DNA of 45,079 nt, from assembly GCA_964406375.1 (NCBI GenBank), contig CAYORM010000021.1, positions 1-45,079 of the forward strand, in the 5' to 3' direction. Below the pieces are notes generated by a model that made no database searches, was not told the DNA's origin, and saw nothing but the letters and a program-made list of their open reading frames with translations. The first letter of the stretch is position 1. Every line of letters starts with the position of its first letter. Below, piece after piece: positions 1-7,694 of this stretch. This DNA comes from CAYORM01 sp964406375. Lineage in GTDB: Bacteria > Pseudomonadota > Alphaproteobacteria > DSM-16000 > Inquilinaceae. The position numbers were made by a program, and so were the translations under genes.

Positions 1-235
1 GATCGGCATAGGATTGGGTGGCGACGATGCGCGCCAGCGCCTCCTCCTTCTCCGCCTCGGTCATCTTCGCCCGTGCGATGGCCCGGTCCATATTGGCGCC
101 GATCGAGGCAAGGGCGCGTTCGATCGAGGCCGGATCCACGTCGAGGAGCCGCACCGCGTAGCCGTGTTGCGCACAGACATGGGCGATGCCGCTGCCCATC
201 TGGCCCGCGCCGATCACGCCGATGGTCTCAATCAT
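1..235 (-). CDS. 3-hydroxyacyl-CoA (3-hydroxybutyryl-CoA) dehydrogenase, N-terminal part
   Basis: Only the first 78 codons are inside the window; the gene runs off the left edge. The start is ATG at 235-233 and the protein opens MIETIGVIGAGQMGSGIA, the GxGxxG dinucleotide fold typical of 3-hydroxyacyl-CoA/3-hydroxybutyryl-CoA dehydrogenases (FadB C-terminal type, PaaH/Hbd). The strand ends with an acidic residue (LLDVD, about residue 37), which fits NAD+ rather than NADP+. The family oxidises (S)-3-hydroxyacyl-CoA to 3-oxoacyl-CoA in the cytoplasm, in fatty acid or butanoate/PHB metabolism. The exact substrate cannot be told from the fragment. Confidence 0.85.
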   Translation of the reverse strand, partial: MIETIGVIGAGQMGSGIAHVCAQHGYAVRLLDVDPASIERALASIGANMDRAIARAKMTEAEKEEALARIVATQSYAD

Positions 236-353
236 GTCGGATCGTTCCGATCTGGTCTCGACAGGCCCGCCGGCGCCATGGGGCGGCGACGGCCTTGCTG
301 CAGTGCGAAAGGAACCGGACGATAGGAAGGTTCTGCGGGCAACGTCAAGGCGC

Positions 354-396
354 GGCCCCGCCCTGCCGGTCGCTGGCCGGGCCCGGGGGCGGGGCC
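354..396. terminator. GC-rich stem-loop, possible terminator
   Basis: Perfect 10-bp inverted repeat, GGCCCCGCCC at 354-363 and GGGCGGGGCC at 387-396, with a 23-base loop. It lies just downstream of the minus-strand DUF1328 gene and upstream of the minus-strand dehydrogenase that starts at 235. There is no U-tract, so a role in termination is inferred from position only. The rest of 236-422 shows nothing else. Confidence 0.4.
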
Positions 397-422
397 TGCA
401 GCCGGCACCGCCCCCGTCTCCG

Positions 423-599
423 TCAACGTCCCCGGCGCATCAATCCCGCGATCAGCGAAATCACGAAGATGACGATCGCGACCCAGAACAGGATCTGCGC
501 CGCCTCGACCGCCGTCCCGGCGACGCCGCCGAACCCGAACAGGGCGGCGACGAGCGCGACAACCAGAAAGACGACCGCCCAATGCAGCAGGCTTCCCAT
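423..599 (-). CDS. DUF1328 (UPF0391) small membrane protein
   Basis: A 58-residue protein starting MGSLLHWAVVFLVVALVAAL. It has two hydrophobic helices, about residues 5-26 and 36-54, separated by a Gly/Ala-rich turn (GFGGVAGTA) and ending in a basic tail (MRRGR). This is the pattern of the DUF1328/UPF0391 family of two-helix inner-membrane peptides (YtjA type), common in proteobacteria and of unknown molecular function. The gene stands alone: the next genes on the same strand end at 713 and start at 235. The family's usual length (50-60 residues) matches. Confidence 0.88.
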   Translation of the reverse strand: MGSLLHWAVVFLVVALVAALFGFGGVAGTAVEAAQILFWVAIVIFVISLIAGLMRRGR

Positions 600-712
600 A
601 GCGCCATTCTCCCTCGGCTTCGGCCCGCCTGGGCGGGCGCACCCGGGCCCTCGGCCCGCCTGGCACTCGGGTCAACCATCCAGCGAAGCGGCGGTTCCGC
701 CGCCGCGGTCCG

Positions 713-1600
713 TCAATCCTCCAGGCCGGCTTCACGGAAGATCAGCCGGTGCACCGCCGAGGCGTGCTGCTCACCCCAGCCGGCATTGACGGCGGCCCGC
801 ACCCGCTCGGTCGCGACCGCCGTGCCGGGCGCCGGCACCCCCGCCTCGCGCGCGAGGCCGAGCACCAGATCGGCATCCTTCAGCAGGTGCTTGAGGTAGA
901 AGGTCGGGGTGTAGTCGTCGGCCAGGGTGGCGCGCACCACGCCGCGCATCGTGGCCGAGCTGAGGCCGACGCTGTCGAGCACGTCGATCACCGCCGCCGC
1001 CGGCAGCCCGTGCTTGCGTGCGATCGCCAGACCCTCGCCCAAGCCGATCAGCATGGCGAGAAGCTGTTGGTTGCCGATCAGCTTCATCACGGTCGCGCTG
1101 CCCGAGGCACCCATCACCGTGATCTTCTCGGCCAGCGGTTCGAGCAGCGGCCGGAAGGCGGCGATCGCGGTCTCGGTGCCGCCGAGGATGAAGCCGAGCC
1201 GCCCCTCCCAGGCATGCGGTGCGCTGCCATAGACCGGCGCGTCGATGTAGTGGCGCCTGGCGGCCGTAGCGGCCGCTGCCAGCTCGCGCGTCACCGCGGG
1301 GCTCGTCGTCGTGCTGTCGGCGATGATCGCACCGGGGGCCGATCGGGCGAAGACGCCGTCCGGCCCCAGCAGCGCCGCCCGCTGTGCCTCCGGCCCGGTC
1401 ACGCACAGCATCACGCGGTCGAGCCCCTCGGCCGCCTCGGCCGGGCTCGCTGCGAGGTGGAAGCCGGGATGATCCGTGATCTCGGCTGGCAGGGCGATCG
1501 GGCTGCGGTTCCAGGCACGCACCCGATGTCCGGCGGCCAGAAGGTTGCGCACCATGCCGCGCCCCATCAGCCCCAGCCCGAGATAGGCGATCTCCGTCAT
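713..1600 (-). CDS. NAD(P)-dependent beta-hydroxyacid dehydrogenase (3-hydroxyisobutyrate dehydrogenase family)
   Basis: A 295-residue protein. The N-terminal Rossmann motif is AYLGLGLMGRGMVRNL. DSTTTSPAVTREL and DAPVYGSAPHAWEGRL correspond to the substrate loops of 3-hydroxyisobutyrate/tartronate-semialdehyde reductases. The family's catalytic Lys sits in GSATVMKLIGN, where the usual context is GxGxxxKxxNN. The Asn-Arg after the second strand (AWNRS) suggests NADP(H). The start ATG at 1600 is chosen because GGGGGAGCC directly precedes it and the Rossmann fold begins at once; longer upstream reading is low-complexity. Family members interconvert beta-hydroxyacids and semialdehydes. The substrate here is unknown and no pathway partner sits beside it. 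Confidence 0.85.
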   Translation of the reverse strand: MTEIAYLGLGLMGRGMVRNLLAAGHRVRAWNRSPIALPAEITDHPGFHLAASPAEAAEGLDRVMLCVTGPEAQRAALLGPDGVFARSAPGAIIADSTTTSPAVTRELAAAATAARRHYIDAPVYGSAPHAWEGRLGFILGGTETAIAAFRPLLEPLAEKITVMGASGSATVMKLIGNQQLLAMLIGLGEGLAIARKHGLPAAAVIDVLDSVGLSSATMRGVVRATLADDYTPTFYLKHLLKDADLVLGLAREAGVPAPGTAVATERVRAAVNAGWGEQHASAVHRLIFREAGLED

Positions 1601-1726
1601 GGCTCCCCCCGTGTCTCCGCCGCACCCGCCATGGCCCGCGTCACGGCCTTCAGTGATCATGGGACCCGCCGCTCCTTGCTGTCCAGCCGCGGTCCGGCGC
1701 TTGCCGCCGGAGACGGCGGGTGCTGA

Positions 1727-1767
1727 GGTCACGGACGATTCGGCGTCCGGCGGGCGCCGCTGTGACC
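1727..1767 (+). promoter_or_regulatory. Structured leader of the sugE/gdx gene (possible cis-regulatory RNA)
   Basis: GGTCAC (1727-1732) can pair with GTGACC (1762-1767). Enclosed are CGGACG-attcgg-CGTCCG (1732-1749; the outermost C competes with the outer stem) and a short GGC-gggc-GCC stem (1749-1758). Together they make a small three-way junction that ends directly on the ribosome binding site GGAGGG (1768-1773) of the exporter. Gdx exporters are commonly controlled by guanidine riboswitches. I do not see the ACGR double-hairpin of guanidine-II or the GGACAAG core of guanidine-III, so this is an unassigned structure and could be chance in GC-rich DNA. Confidence 0.3.
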
Positions 1768-1777
1768 GGAGGGCGAC

Positions 1778-2098
1778 ATGGCTTGGGTGTGGCTCGCGAT
1801 CGCCGGCGTGTTCGAGATCGGCTGGGCGATCGGCCTGAAATACACCGACGGCTTCACCCGGCTGGTGCCGAGCGTGCTGACGGGCCTCTCCATGGTGATC
1901 AGCGTCGTGCTGCTGGCGATCGCCGTTCGGACGCTGCCGATCGGCACGGCCTATGCGGTCTGGACCGGGATCGGCGCGGTCGGCACCGTCATCCTCGGCA
2001 TCATGTTGTTCTCCGAGCCAGCCGATGTGGCCCGCCTCGTCTCGATCGGGCTGATCGTCGCTGGCATCATCGGCCTGAAGCTCGTGTCACCACATTGA
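1778..2098 (+). CDS. sugE: SMR-family guanidinium exporter (Gdx/SugE)
   Basis: A 106-residue small multidrug resistance protein with four transmembrane helices. The first helix carries the essential glutamate in WVWLAIAGVFEIGWAIGLKY (Glu13 type), followed by the TDGFTRLVPS loop. That loop and the Trp-Glu-Trp spacing are typical of the SugE/Gdx subgroup rather than the polyaromatic QacE/EmrE subgroup. Gdx proteins are proton-coupled dimeric guanidinium exporters in the inner membrane. A ribosome binding site GGAGGG lies 4 bases before the ATG, at the foot of a possible structured leader. It is monocistronic and followed 53 bp later by the PRC-barrel gene. Assignment to the Gdx subgroup is by motif and is fairly firm. 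Confidence 0.88.
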   Translation: MAWVWLAIAGVFEIGWAIGLKYTDGFTRLVPSVLTGLSMVISVVLLAIAVRTLPIGTAYAVWTGIGAVGTVILGIMLFSEPADVARLVSIGLIVAGIIGLKLVSPH

Positions 2099-2151
2099 CG
2101 TCGTGCCATGTCATTGACGGGTCGCTGGATGACCGTTGACCGGAGGACCCT

Positions 2152-2667
2152 ATGAACCGCACCGCCCCGCTCCGCGCCTGCCTTGTCGCCGTGGCCCTTG
2201 CCGTCGCCCTGCCGGCAGGCGCCCAGGAACCGCCGCCCGGTAGCGCCGGGGCGCCGGACGGCGGCAGCGCCTTCGATCGCTTCCTCGACAATGCCAACCG
2301 CCTGTTCGATTCGGCGGGCGAGCTGGTCGACCAGGGCATGTCGGACACCCAGGCCGCGATCAACCGCACCCTCGTCCTGCCGTCGAGCCCCTCCTTCGGT
2401 GCGCTCGCCTCGCAGCTGATCGGCACCCCGGTGATGGACACCGATGGCGACCGCGTGGCCGAGGTCGCCGATCTGGTGATCACGCCGGACGGAGCGGTGG
2501 CGCTGGTGGTGCTGCGTCGCGGCGGGACGCTCGGCTTCGGCGGCGAGCTGGTCGCGGCCGATTTCGCTCTGCTCGAAGCGCTGCCGCAGCCTGACGGCAC
2601 CATGGCCTATCGCCTCGACGGCTCGGTTTACGACCTGCCGCCCTACCGCGCCGCTGGCGAGGAGTAA
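2152..2667 (+). CDS. Secreted PRC-barrel domain protein
   Basis: A 171-residue protein. It has a Sec signal peptide (basic N-region, LVAVALAVALPAGAQ, cleavage likely after the Ala-Gln near residue 25), a Pro/Gly-rich linker, then a helical stretch. Residues about 85-165 read as a PRC-barrel (LIGTPVMDTDGDRVAEVADLVI... followed by GGELVAADF and a Tyr-rich end). Such periplasmic PRC-barrel proteins are frequent in alphaproteobacteria; their role is unknown, perhaps envelope-related. GGAGG precedes the ATG. The gene is convergent with the LysE gene 12 bp away. Confidence 0.75.
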   Translation: MNRTAPLRACLVAVALAVALPAGAQEPPPGSAGAPDGGSAFDRFLDNANRLFDSAGELVDQGMSDTQAAINRTLVLPSSPSFGALASQLIGTPVMDTDGDRVAEVADLVITPDGAVALVVLRRGGTLGFGGELVAADFALLEALPQPDGTMAYRLDGSVYDLPPYRAAGEE

Positions 2668-2679
2668 GGACGCTTTTAG

Positions 2680-3303
2680 CTACCGCTCGGTTAGTGCGAG
2701 GCGCAGGCCGAGCAGGGCGAAGGCGCCGGCGAAGCAGCGATCGAGCCAGCGCAGCACCGTCGGACGGCGCAGCACATGCCGGCGCGCCGCCGCCGCGGCG
2801 AGCGCATAGACGACGAAGACCGCGAAGGTCATCGCCATGAAGGCGACGCTGAGCACCATCATCCGCCACAGCGCATCCTCGGCCGTCGCCGGCACGAATT
2901 GCGGCAGGAAGGCGAGGAAGAAGATCGAGAGCTTGGGGTTCAGCAGGTTGACGAGGACCGCGCGCAGCACGATGCGTCCTCCGCCCGGGCCCGAGCGCTC
3001 GGCGGGGAGATCGGCACGGCCGGCCAGCGCACCGGCCTCGCGCAGCGTCCGCCAGGCGAGGAAGAGGAGATAGGCCGCGCCCGCATATTTCAGCGTCCCG
3101 AAGGCGAGGGCGCTGGTGTGCAGGATGGCGGCGAGGCCGAGCAGGCTGGCGGCGACATGCGGCAGGACGCCGAGCGTGCAGCCGAAGGCCGCGGCGATCC
3201 CGGGGCCGGGGCCGCGGGCGAGCGCGCAGGACAGGGTGTAGAGAACGCCGGTGCCCGGCGTGATGCAGACCACGAGACAGGTGATCAAAAATTCGACGGG
3301 CAT
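2680..3303 (-). CDS. LysE/RhtB-family amino acid exporter
   Basis: A 207-residue membrane protein with about six helices. The opening MPVEFLITCLVVCITPGTGVLY carries the family's TPGP-like motif (here TPGTG). Further family markers are LGVLPHVAASLLG, the KYAGAAYLLFLAWRTLR segment and the NLLNPKLSIFFLAFLPQF signature in the middle. The family exports amino acids or derivatives with proton antiport. The cargo is not predictable. The start has GGAGG six bases upstream. It is a single-gene unit whose 5' flank (3304-3394) is only GC-rich spacer. Confidence 0.88.
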   Translation of the reverse strand: MPVEFLITCLVVCITPGTGVLYTLSCALARGPGPGIAAAFGCTLGVLPHVAASLLGLAAILHTSALAFGTLKYAGAAYLLFLAWRTLREAGALAGRADLPAERSGPGGGRIVLRAVLVNLLNPKLSIFFLAFLPQFVPATAEDALWRMMVLSVAFMAMTFAVFVVYALAAAAARRHVLRRPTVLRWLDRCFAGAFALLGLRLALTER

Positions 3304-3394
3304 GCGCGCCTCCGCGGGGCGGCGTCGGCGGCGCCGGCGCCCGCGGCGAGTGTAGCGCCGCGGGCATCCGAGGAAAGAGGGAGGTGCGCCGGGA

Positions 3395-4159
3395 TCACCC
3401 CGGTGAGGGCGATGGCAGGCGCGGCACCGCCTCGATCAGCGCGCGGGTGTAGGGATGGGCGGGCGACCGCCAGATGGTGGCGGCCGGCCCGCTCTCGACA
3501 ATGCGGCCGGCCTGCATCACCGCGACCTCATCAGCCATGTAGCGGACCACGCCGAGGTCATGGCTGACGAAGAGATAGGCGATCCCGTCGCTCGCCTGGA
3601 GATCGAGGAAGAGATCGAGGATCTGGCCGCGGATCGAGACGTCGAGCGCCGAGACCGGCTCGTCGGCGATGATCAGCCGGGGGCGCATCGCGAGCGCCCG
3701 GGCGATCCCGACGCGCTGGCGCTGGCCGCCCGACAGCTCGTGCGGGTAGCGCCGTTCGAATCCGGGCAGGCCGACGCGGGCGAGCAGCGCGGCGATACGG
3801 TCACGCCGCTCGCCCCGGGGGACGCCGGCGAGGCCGAGCGGGTCGGCCAGCGTCTCGCCGACCGTCGCCCGCGGGTTGAGTGAGGCCTGCGGGTCCTGGA
3901 AGACCATCTGGATCTGCGCCCGTACCGGCCCCAAGGCGCGGCCGCGGCGATCGCCGATCTCGACCCCGTCGAAGACGATGCGGCCCTGATCGGGGTCGAG
4001 GAGCCGGGCGACGATCCGGCCGAGTGTCGTCTTCCCCGAACCCGAGCCGCCGACGAGGCCGAGCGTGCGGCCGGGCGTGATCGTCAGCGAGACATCCTCG
4101 AGCGCCGTCGTGCGGCCGAAGCGCTTGGTGACCCTGTCCACGGCGATCAGCGGCGTCAT
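3395..4159 (-). CDS. Dipeptide/oligopeptide ABC transporter ATP-binding protein (DppF-like)
   Basis: A 254-residue ATPase. It has Walker A GGSGSGKTTLGR (about residue 36), Q-loop MVFQDPQASLNPR (typical of the Opp/Dpp/nickel class), signature LSGGQRQRVGIARAL, Walker B LIIADEPVSALDV and the H-loop SHDL. Only the first part of the usual oligopeptide C-terminal extension is present, so it is a short DppF. The ATG overlaps the stop of the preceding ATPase by four bases (ATGA), so the two are translationally coupled. It energises the import complex with the permeases at 4950-6776. Confidence 0.88.
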   Translation of the reverse strand: MTPLIAVDRVTKRFGRTTALEDVSLTITPGRTLGLVGGSGSGKTTLGRIVARLLDPDQGRIVFDGVEIGDRRGRALGPVRAQIQMVFQDPQASLNPRATVGETLADPLGLAGVPRGERRDRIAALLARVGLPGFERRYPHELSGGQRQRVGIARALAMRPRLIIADEPVSALDVSIRGQILDLFLDLQASDGIAYLFVSHDLGVVRYMADEVAVMQAGRIVESGPAATIWRSPAHPYTRALIEAVPRLPSPSPG

Positions 4160-4953
4160 GCGTGCCGCTCCGGCAGGGTGGAGGCCGCGACCAGCGCCGC
4201 CGTGTAGGGATCGTGTGGCGCGCCGAGGACGGAGGCGGTCGTGCCGGTCTCGACCATCCGGCCGCCGCGCAGCACCAGCACCCGGTCGGCGAGCCGCGCC
4301 ACGACGCCGAGATCGTGCGTCACCAGCAGGATCGCGGTTCCGAGCTCGTCGCGGATCGCGCGGAACAGGTCGAGGATCTGTGCCTGGACCAGGACGTCAA
4401 GCGCGGTGGTCGGCTCGTCGGCCACCAGGAGGTCCGGCCCGCCGGCGAGCGCCATGGCGATGGTCGCGCGCTGACGCAGGCCGCCCGACAGCTCGTGCGG
4501 GAAGGCGCGGCGGCGCTGCGCCGGGTCGGGGATGCCGGCCCGCGCCATCAGCGCCTCGACGCGCGCGACGAGTGCCCGGCCCCTCAGGCCGTGATGCAGC
4601 TCCACCGCCTCGGCGATCTGATCGCCGACGCGCATCACTGGGTTGAGGGCGGTCATCGGCTCCTGAAAGACCATGCCGATGCGCCGGCCGCGCAGCGGCG
4701 TCATGGCGCGGTCGTCGGTCAGCGGTAGCACCGTGCCATCGAGCGCGATCGTCCCGGCAACCGTCGCGGTGGGCGGCAGGAACCCCGGGATCGCGAGCGC
4801 CAGCGTCGACTTTCCCGAGCCCGACTCGCCGACGATCGCCAGGATCTCCGCCCGGTTGAGGGATAGCGACACGCCGTCGAGCGCGCGGGCGGCACCCGTC
4901 TCCGTCGCGAAATCGACGGTGAGATGGTCGATTGACAGGAGCGGTGCCGTCAT
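4156..4953 (-). CDS. Dipeptide/oligopeptide ABC transporter ATP-binding protein (DppD-like)
   Basis: A 265-residue ATPase. It has Walker A GESGSGKSTLALA, Q-loop MVFQEPMTALNPVMRVGDQI, signature LSGGLRQRATIAMAL, Walker B LLVADEPTTALDV and H-loop THDLGV. These are the marks of the DppD/OppD half of a heterodimeric ATPase. The chosen ATG (4953) overlaps the permease stop by four bases. The protein lacks the long Cys-rich tail that carries an iron-sulfur cluster in some DppD proteins. Substrate class (peptide, nickel-chelate or sugar-peptide) cannot be told without a binding protein. Confidence 0.88.
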   Translation of the reverse strand: MTAPLLSIDHLTVDFATETGAARALDGVSLSLNRAEILAIVGESGSGKSTLALAIPGFLPPTATVAGTIALDGTVLPLTDDRAMTPLRGRRIGMVFQEPMTALNPVMRVGDQIAEAVELHHGLRGRALVARVEALMARAGIPDPAQRRRAFPHELSGGLRQRATIAMALAGGPDLLVADEPTTALDVLVQAQILDLFRAIRDELGTAILLVTHDLGVVARLADRVLVLRGGRMVETGTTASVLGAPHDPYTAALVAASTLPERHA

Positions 4954-5780
4954 GTGCGGAGCCGGCGGCGCTTGGGGTCGAGCGCGTCGGTCAGCGCCTC
5001 TCCCAGCATGTTTACAGAGAAGACGGCGATCGCGATGGCAGCGCCGGGAATGGCGGAGAGCCACCAGCTCGTCCGCAACACCGCGCGGCCCTCCGCGATC
5101 ATCGCCCCCCAGGTGACGCGGTTCGGATCGCCCAGGCCGAGGAAGGACAGAGCCGCCTCGATGAGGATCGCGCTGGCCGTGATCACCGCGGCGAGCACCA
5201 GCACCGGGGCGATCGCGTTGGGCAGGATCTTCGCGAAGGCGATGCGCCAGCCCGGCATGCCCATGCAGCGATAGGCGTCGACGAAGTCGCGCCGGGCAAT
5301 CGCCATCACCTCAGCGCGCACGATGCGCGCCGGCTGCGGCCAGGCGCCGAGTGCGATCGCCAGCGTCGCGACCGGGACCGAGGGGCCGAGCACGGCGACG
5401 ACGGCCAGCGCCAGGATGAAGGCGGGCACGGTCTGGAACGCCTCGGTCAGACGCATCAGCAGCGCGTCGATCCAGCCGCCCGACCAGCCGGCGAGCGTGC
5501 CGATGAACGTGCCGAAGCCAATCGCCATCGCCGCCGCCGCGGCACCGACGGCGAGCGAGACGCGGGCGCCATGGAAAAGGCCGGCGGCGACGTCGCGCCC
5601 CAGCCGGTCGGTCCCGAGGAAATGGGCGGGATCGGTGAAGGGACGCAGCTCGGGGGCCGCCGTCATCGCCATCGGATCGCCGGGGAACAACAGGTCGGCC
5701 GTCGCCGCCATCACGAGCACGAGGATCGCGCCGGCGAGGCCGAGCGGTGCCGAGCGGCTGCGCAGGAGGCGACGCAGCAC
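4950..5780 (-). CDS. ABC transporter permease (DppC-like)
   Basis: A 276-residue inner-membrane protein. It has one N-terminal helix, the extracytoplasmic N-terminal domain (HFLGTDRLGRDVAAGLFHGARVSL, which is the DppC/OppC marker), then five further helices. The cytoplasmic EAA loop reads DAYRCMGMPGWRIAFAKILPN. The start is GTG at 5780, three bases after the DppB stop codon. It forms the translocation pore with the DppB-like permease and is fuelled by the two downstream ATPases. Confidence 0.87.
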   Translation of the reverse strand: MLRRLLRSRSAPLGLAGAILVLVMAATADLLFPGDPMAMTAAPELRPFTDPAHFLGTDRLGRDVAAGLFHGARVSLAVGAAAAAMAIGFGTFIGTLAGWSGGWIDALLMRLTEAFQTVPAFILALAVVAVLGPSVPVATLAIALGAWPQPARIVRAEVMAIARRDFVDAYRCMGMPGWRIAFAKILPNAIAPVLVLAAVITASAILIEAALSFLGLGDPNRVTWGAMIAEGRAVLRTSWWLSAIPGAAIAIAVFSVNMLGEALTDALDPKRRRLRT

Positions 5781-5783
5781 GGC

Positions 5784-6776
5784 TCAGCCCCGACCGAGGC
5801 GCGGGTCGAGCCGCGCATAGAGAAGGTCGACCACGAGATTGGCGAGGATGACGAGCAGCGCGCTGAACAGCACGACGCCGAGCAGCAACGCCAGATCACG
5901 CTGGGTGACCGCCTCATAGGTCAGCCGGCCGAGGCCCGGGATCGCGAAGACGCTCTCGATCACCACGCTGCCGCCGAGCAGGCCGCCGAACTGCAGCCCG
6001 AGCATGGTGATGGCCGGCAGCATCGCGTTGCGGGCGATGTGCCGGCGCCACACCCGCCCGGCCGGCAGGCCCTTGGCGCGCGCGGTGCGGACGAAGTCGC
6101 TCTCGGCGACCTCCAGCATCGCCGTGCGCATCAGCCGCATGTAGATCACGAGATACATGAGCGACAGGGCGATGACCGGCAGGACGAGATGCTCGGCGAT
6201 GTCGAGCACGCGCGGCCAGCCGGCGAGCGGCGGGATCGTCTCGATCCCGCCCAGCGGCAACCAGCGGAGCTGGACCGCGAAGGCGATCATCAGCATCAGC
6301 CCGACCCAGAAGCCGGGCATGGCGTAGAGCAGCAGCCCGACGCCGATCAGACCGGCGTCGAGTGGAGAGCCGGCACGCCTTGCCGCGACGGCGCCGAGAG
6401 CGGTGCCGGCGGCAAAGGCGAAACCCGTTGCCGCGCCCATCAGCAGCAGCGTGTTCGGCAGCCGCTCGAGGATGACGTCGAGAACCGGCCGGGCGAAAGC
6501 GACCGAGCGGCCGAGATCGAGGGTGGCGACGCGGCCGAGATAGAGGCCGAGCTGGACCGGCCAGCTCAGGTCGAGCTCCCATTCGGCGCGCAGCCGCGCC
6601 TGGGTCTCGGCGTCGGCGCCGCCGGTCTCGAGCAGCAGCGCGTCGACCGCATCCCCGGGCGCCGCCTTCAGCAGCGCGAAGTTCAGGCAGAGGATCGCGA
6701 GGATCACCGGAACCGCCTGGATGAGGCGGCGGAGGACGAGACGAAGCACGGGACCCGATCCGGATGCTGCGGCCAT
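5784..6776 (-). CDS. ABC transporter permease (DppB-like)
   Basis: A 330-residue permease. It has an N-terminal helix (LRLVLRRLIQAVPVILAIL), the ELDLSWPVQLGLYLG periplasmic segment and the AKGLPAGRVWRRHIARNAMLPAI EAA region. The typical C-terminus is DLALLLGVVLFSALLVILANLVVDLLYARLDPRL. ATG 6776 is used; GTG at 6749 is an alternative that starts right at the first helix. First gene of a four-gene importer operon (B, C, D, F order). The usual fifth gene, the periplasmic binding protein, is missing. The gene upstream on the strand is an unrelated methyltransferase, separated by a strong stem-loop. Confidence 0.85.
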   Translation of the reverse strand: MAAASGSGPVLRLVLRRLIQAVPVILAILCLNFALLKAAPGDAVDALLLETGGADAETQARLRAEWELDLSWPVQLGLYLGRVATLDLGRSVAFARPVLDVILERLPNTLLLMGAATGFAFAAGTALGAVAARRAGSPLDAGLIGVGLLLYAMPGFWVGLMLMIAFAVQLRWLPLGGIETIPPLAGWPRVLDIAEHLVLPVIALSLMYLVIYMRLMRTAMLEVAESDFVRTARAKGLPAGRVWRRHIARNAMLPAITMLGLQFGGLLGGSVVIESVFAIPGLGRLTYEAVTQRDLALLLGVVLFSALLVILANLVVDLLYARLDPRLGRG

Positions 6777-6781
6777 GCCCG

Positions 6782-6807
6782 CGCGGGGCAGGCGGGATTG
6801 CCCCGCG
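6782..6807. terminator. Perfect 9-bp stem-loop between methyltransferase and dpp-like operon
   Basis: CGCGGGGCA (6782-6790) and TGCCCCGCG (6799-6807) form a perfect stem with an 8-base loop. The element sits in the 81-bp gap between the methyltransferase stop (6858) and the permease start (6776). It probably separates the two transcription units. There is no U-tract on either strand. Confidence 0.45.
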
Positions 6808-6857
6808 ACTATCGCAGGGGTCGGGGGCGCGGCGGAAGGGGCGATCGTCCGGCGGCG

Positions 6858-7694
6858 TCAGCCGGGTCTGTATCCCCAGGCCCGCACGATCCGCGGATTG
6901 CTCATCACGACACGGTCGTCGCCGGCCAGCCCATGCAGCGCCTCGGCCAGGGCGGCGGCTTCTTCGGTGGTGGTGAGACCGGCGGCGACGACGGCGTCGG
7001 TGATCAGCTCCATCGTGACGGCGACCAGCCGCTTGGACTCGCCGCTGGCCCCCTCGGCCCGCATGCCGGTGGGCTGCGCCACTGCCATCTCGATGCCGGC
7101 GAGCCCCGCCGCGTCGAGCAGGCGCGGAAGTTTCGGGCCGATCAGCGGATCGGCCCCACGGCCGCGCGCCGCGGTCACATAGAGCTCCGTATAGCGGTCG
7201 AAAGCGGGATGCGGCGGCTCGCAGAAGGCGGCGGAGAAATCGACATCCATGACCATCAGCGCGCCGCCGGGGGCGAGCAGCCCCGCCATTGCGGCGACCG
7301 CCGCGGCGGGATCTGTCAGATGCGACAGCAGAAAGCGCGCATGGATCCGGTCGAAGGCCGGCGCCGCCCCCCGCACTGCCGCCTCGATGCCTGCGACATC
7401 GCCGACCGCGAAGCGGAGCTGTGTCAGCCCCTCCGCCTCGGCCTCGGCGGTGGCGAGCTCGATCTTCACCGGGTCGATGTCGATGCCGAGGGCGAGGCCT
7501 TCCGGCCCCACCCGCTGTGCCAGCATGCGTGTCACCGCGCCGTTGCCGCAGCCGACGTCGAGGCAGCGCTGGCCGGCGGTGATGCCGACACGGTCGAACA
7601 GCTCGTCGGTCAGGCCCGCCATCACCCGGTGCAGCAGGGCGAGCCGATCGAAACCGGCGCGTCCGCCGCCGATGATGTAGCTGTCGCTCGTCAC
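6858..7694 (-). CDS. Class I SAM-dependent methyltransferase
   Basis: A 278-residue protein of the Methyltransf_25/UbiE-like class. Motif I is CLDVGCGNGAVTRML (about residues 44-58), the motif II acidic residue is in GIDIDPVKI, motif post-II GDVAGIEAA and motif III APGGALMVMDVD. The C-terminal half (about 170-270) is a helical substrate domain without recognisable family marks. The GTG start at 7694 overlaps the stop of the DapA-like gene (GTGA), so it is co-translated with a sugar-acid operon. A small-molecule methyltransferase is unexpected there. The methyl acceptor is unknown. Confidence 0.8.
   Translation of the reverse strand: MTSDSYIIGGGRAGFDRLALLHRVMAGLTDELFDRVGITAGQRCLDVGCGNGAVTRMLAQRVGPEGLALGIDIDPVKIELATAEAEAEGLTQLRFAVGDVAGIEAAVRGAAPAFDRIHARFLLSHLTDPAAAVAAMAGLLAPGGALMVMDVDFSAAFCEPPHPAFDRYTELYVTAARGRGADPLIGPKLPRLLDAAGLAGIEMAVAQPTGMRAEGASGESKRLVAVTMELITDAVVAAGLTTTEEAAALAEALHGLAGDDRVVMSNPRIVRAWGYRPG

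Noticed and set aside
1721..1777. Guanidine-II or guanidine-III riboswitch before sugE
   Set aside because: No pair of hairpins with ACGR loops and no GGACAAG segment. Kept only as an unassigned structured leader.
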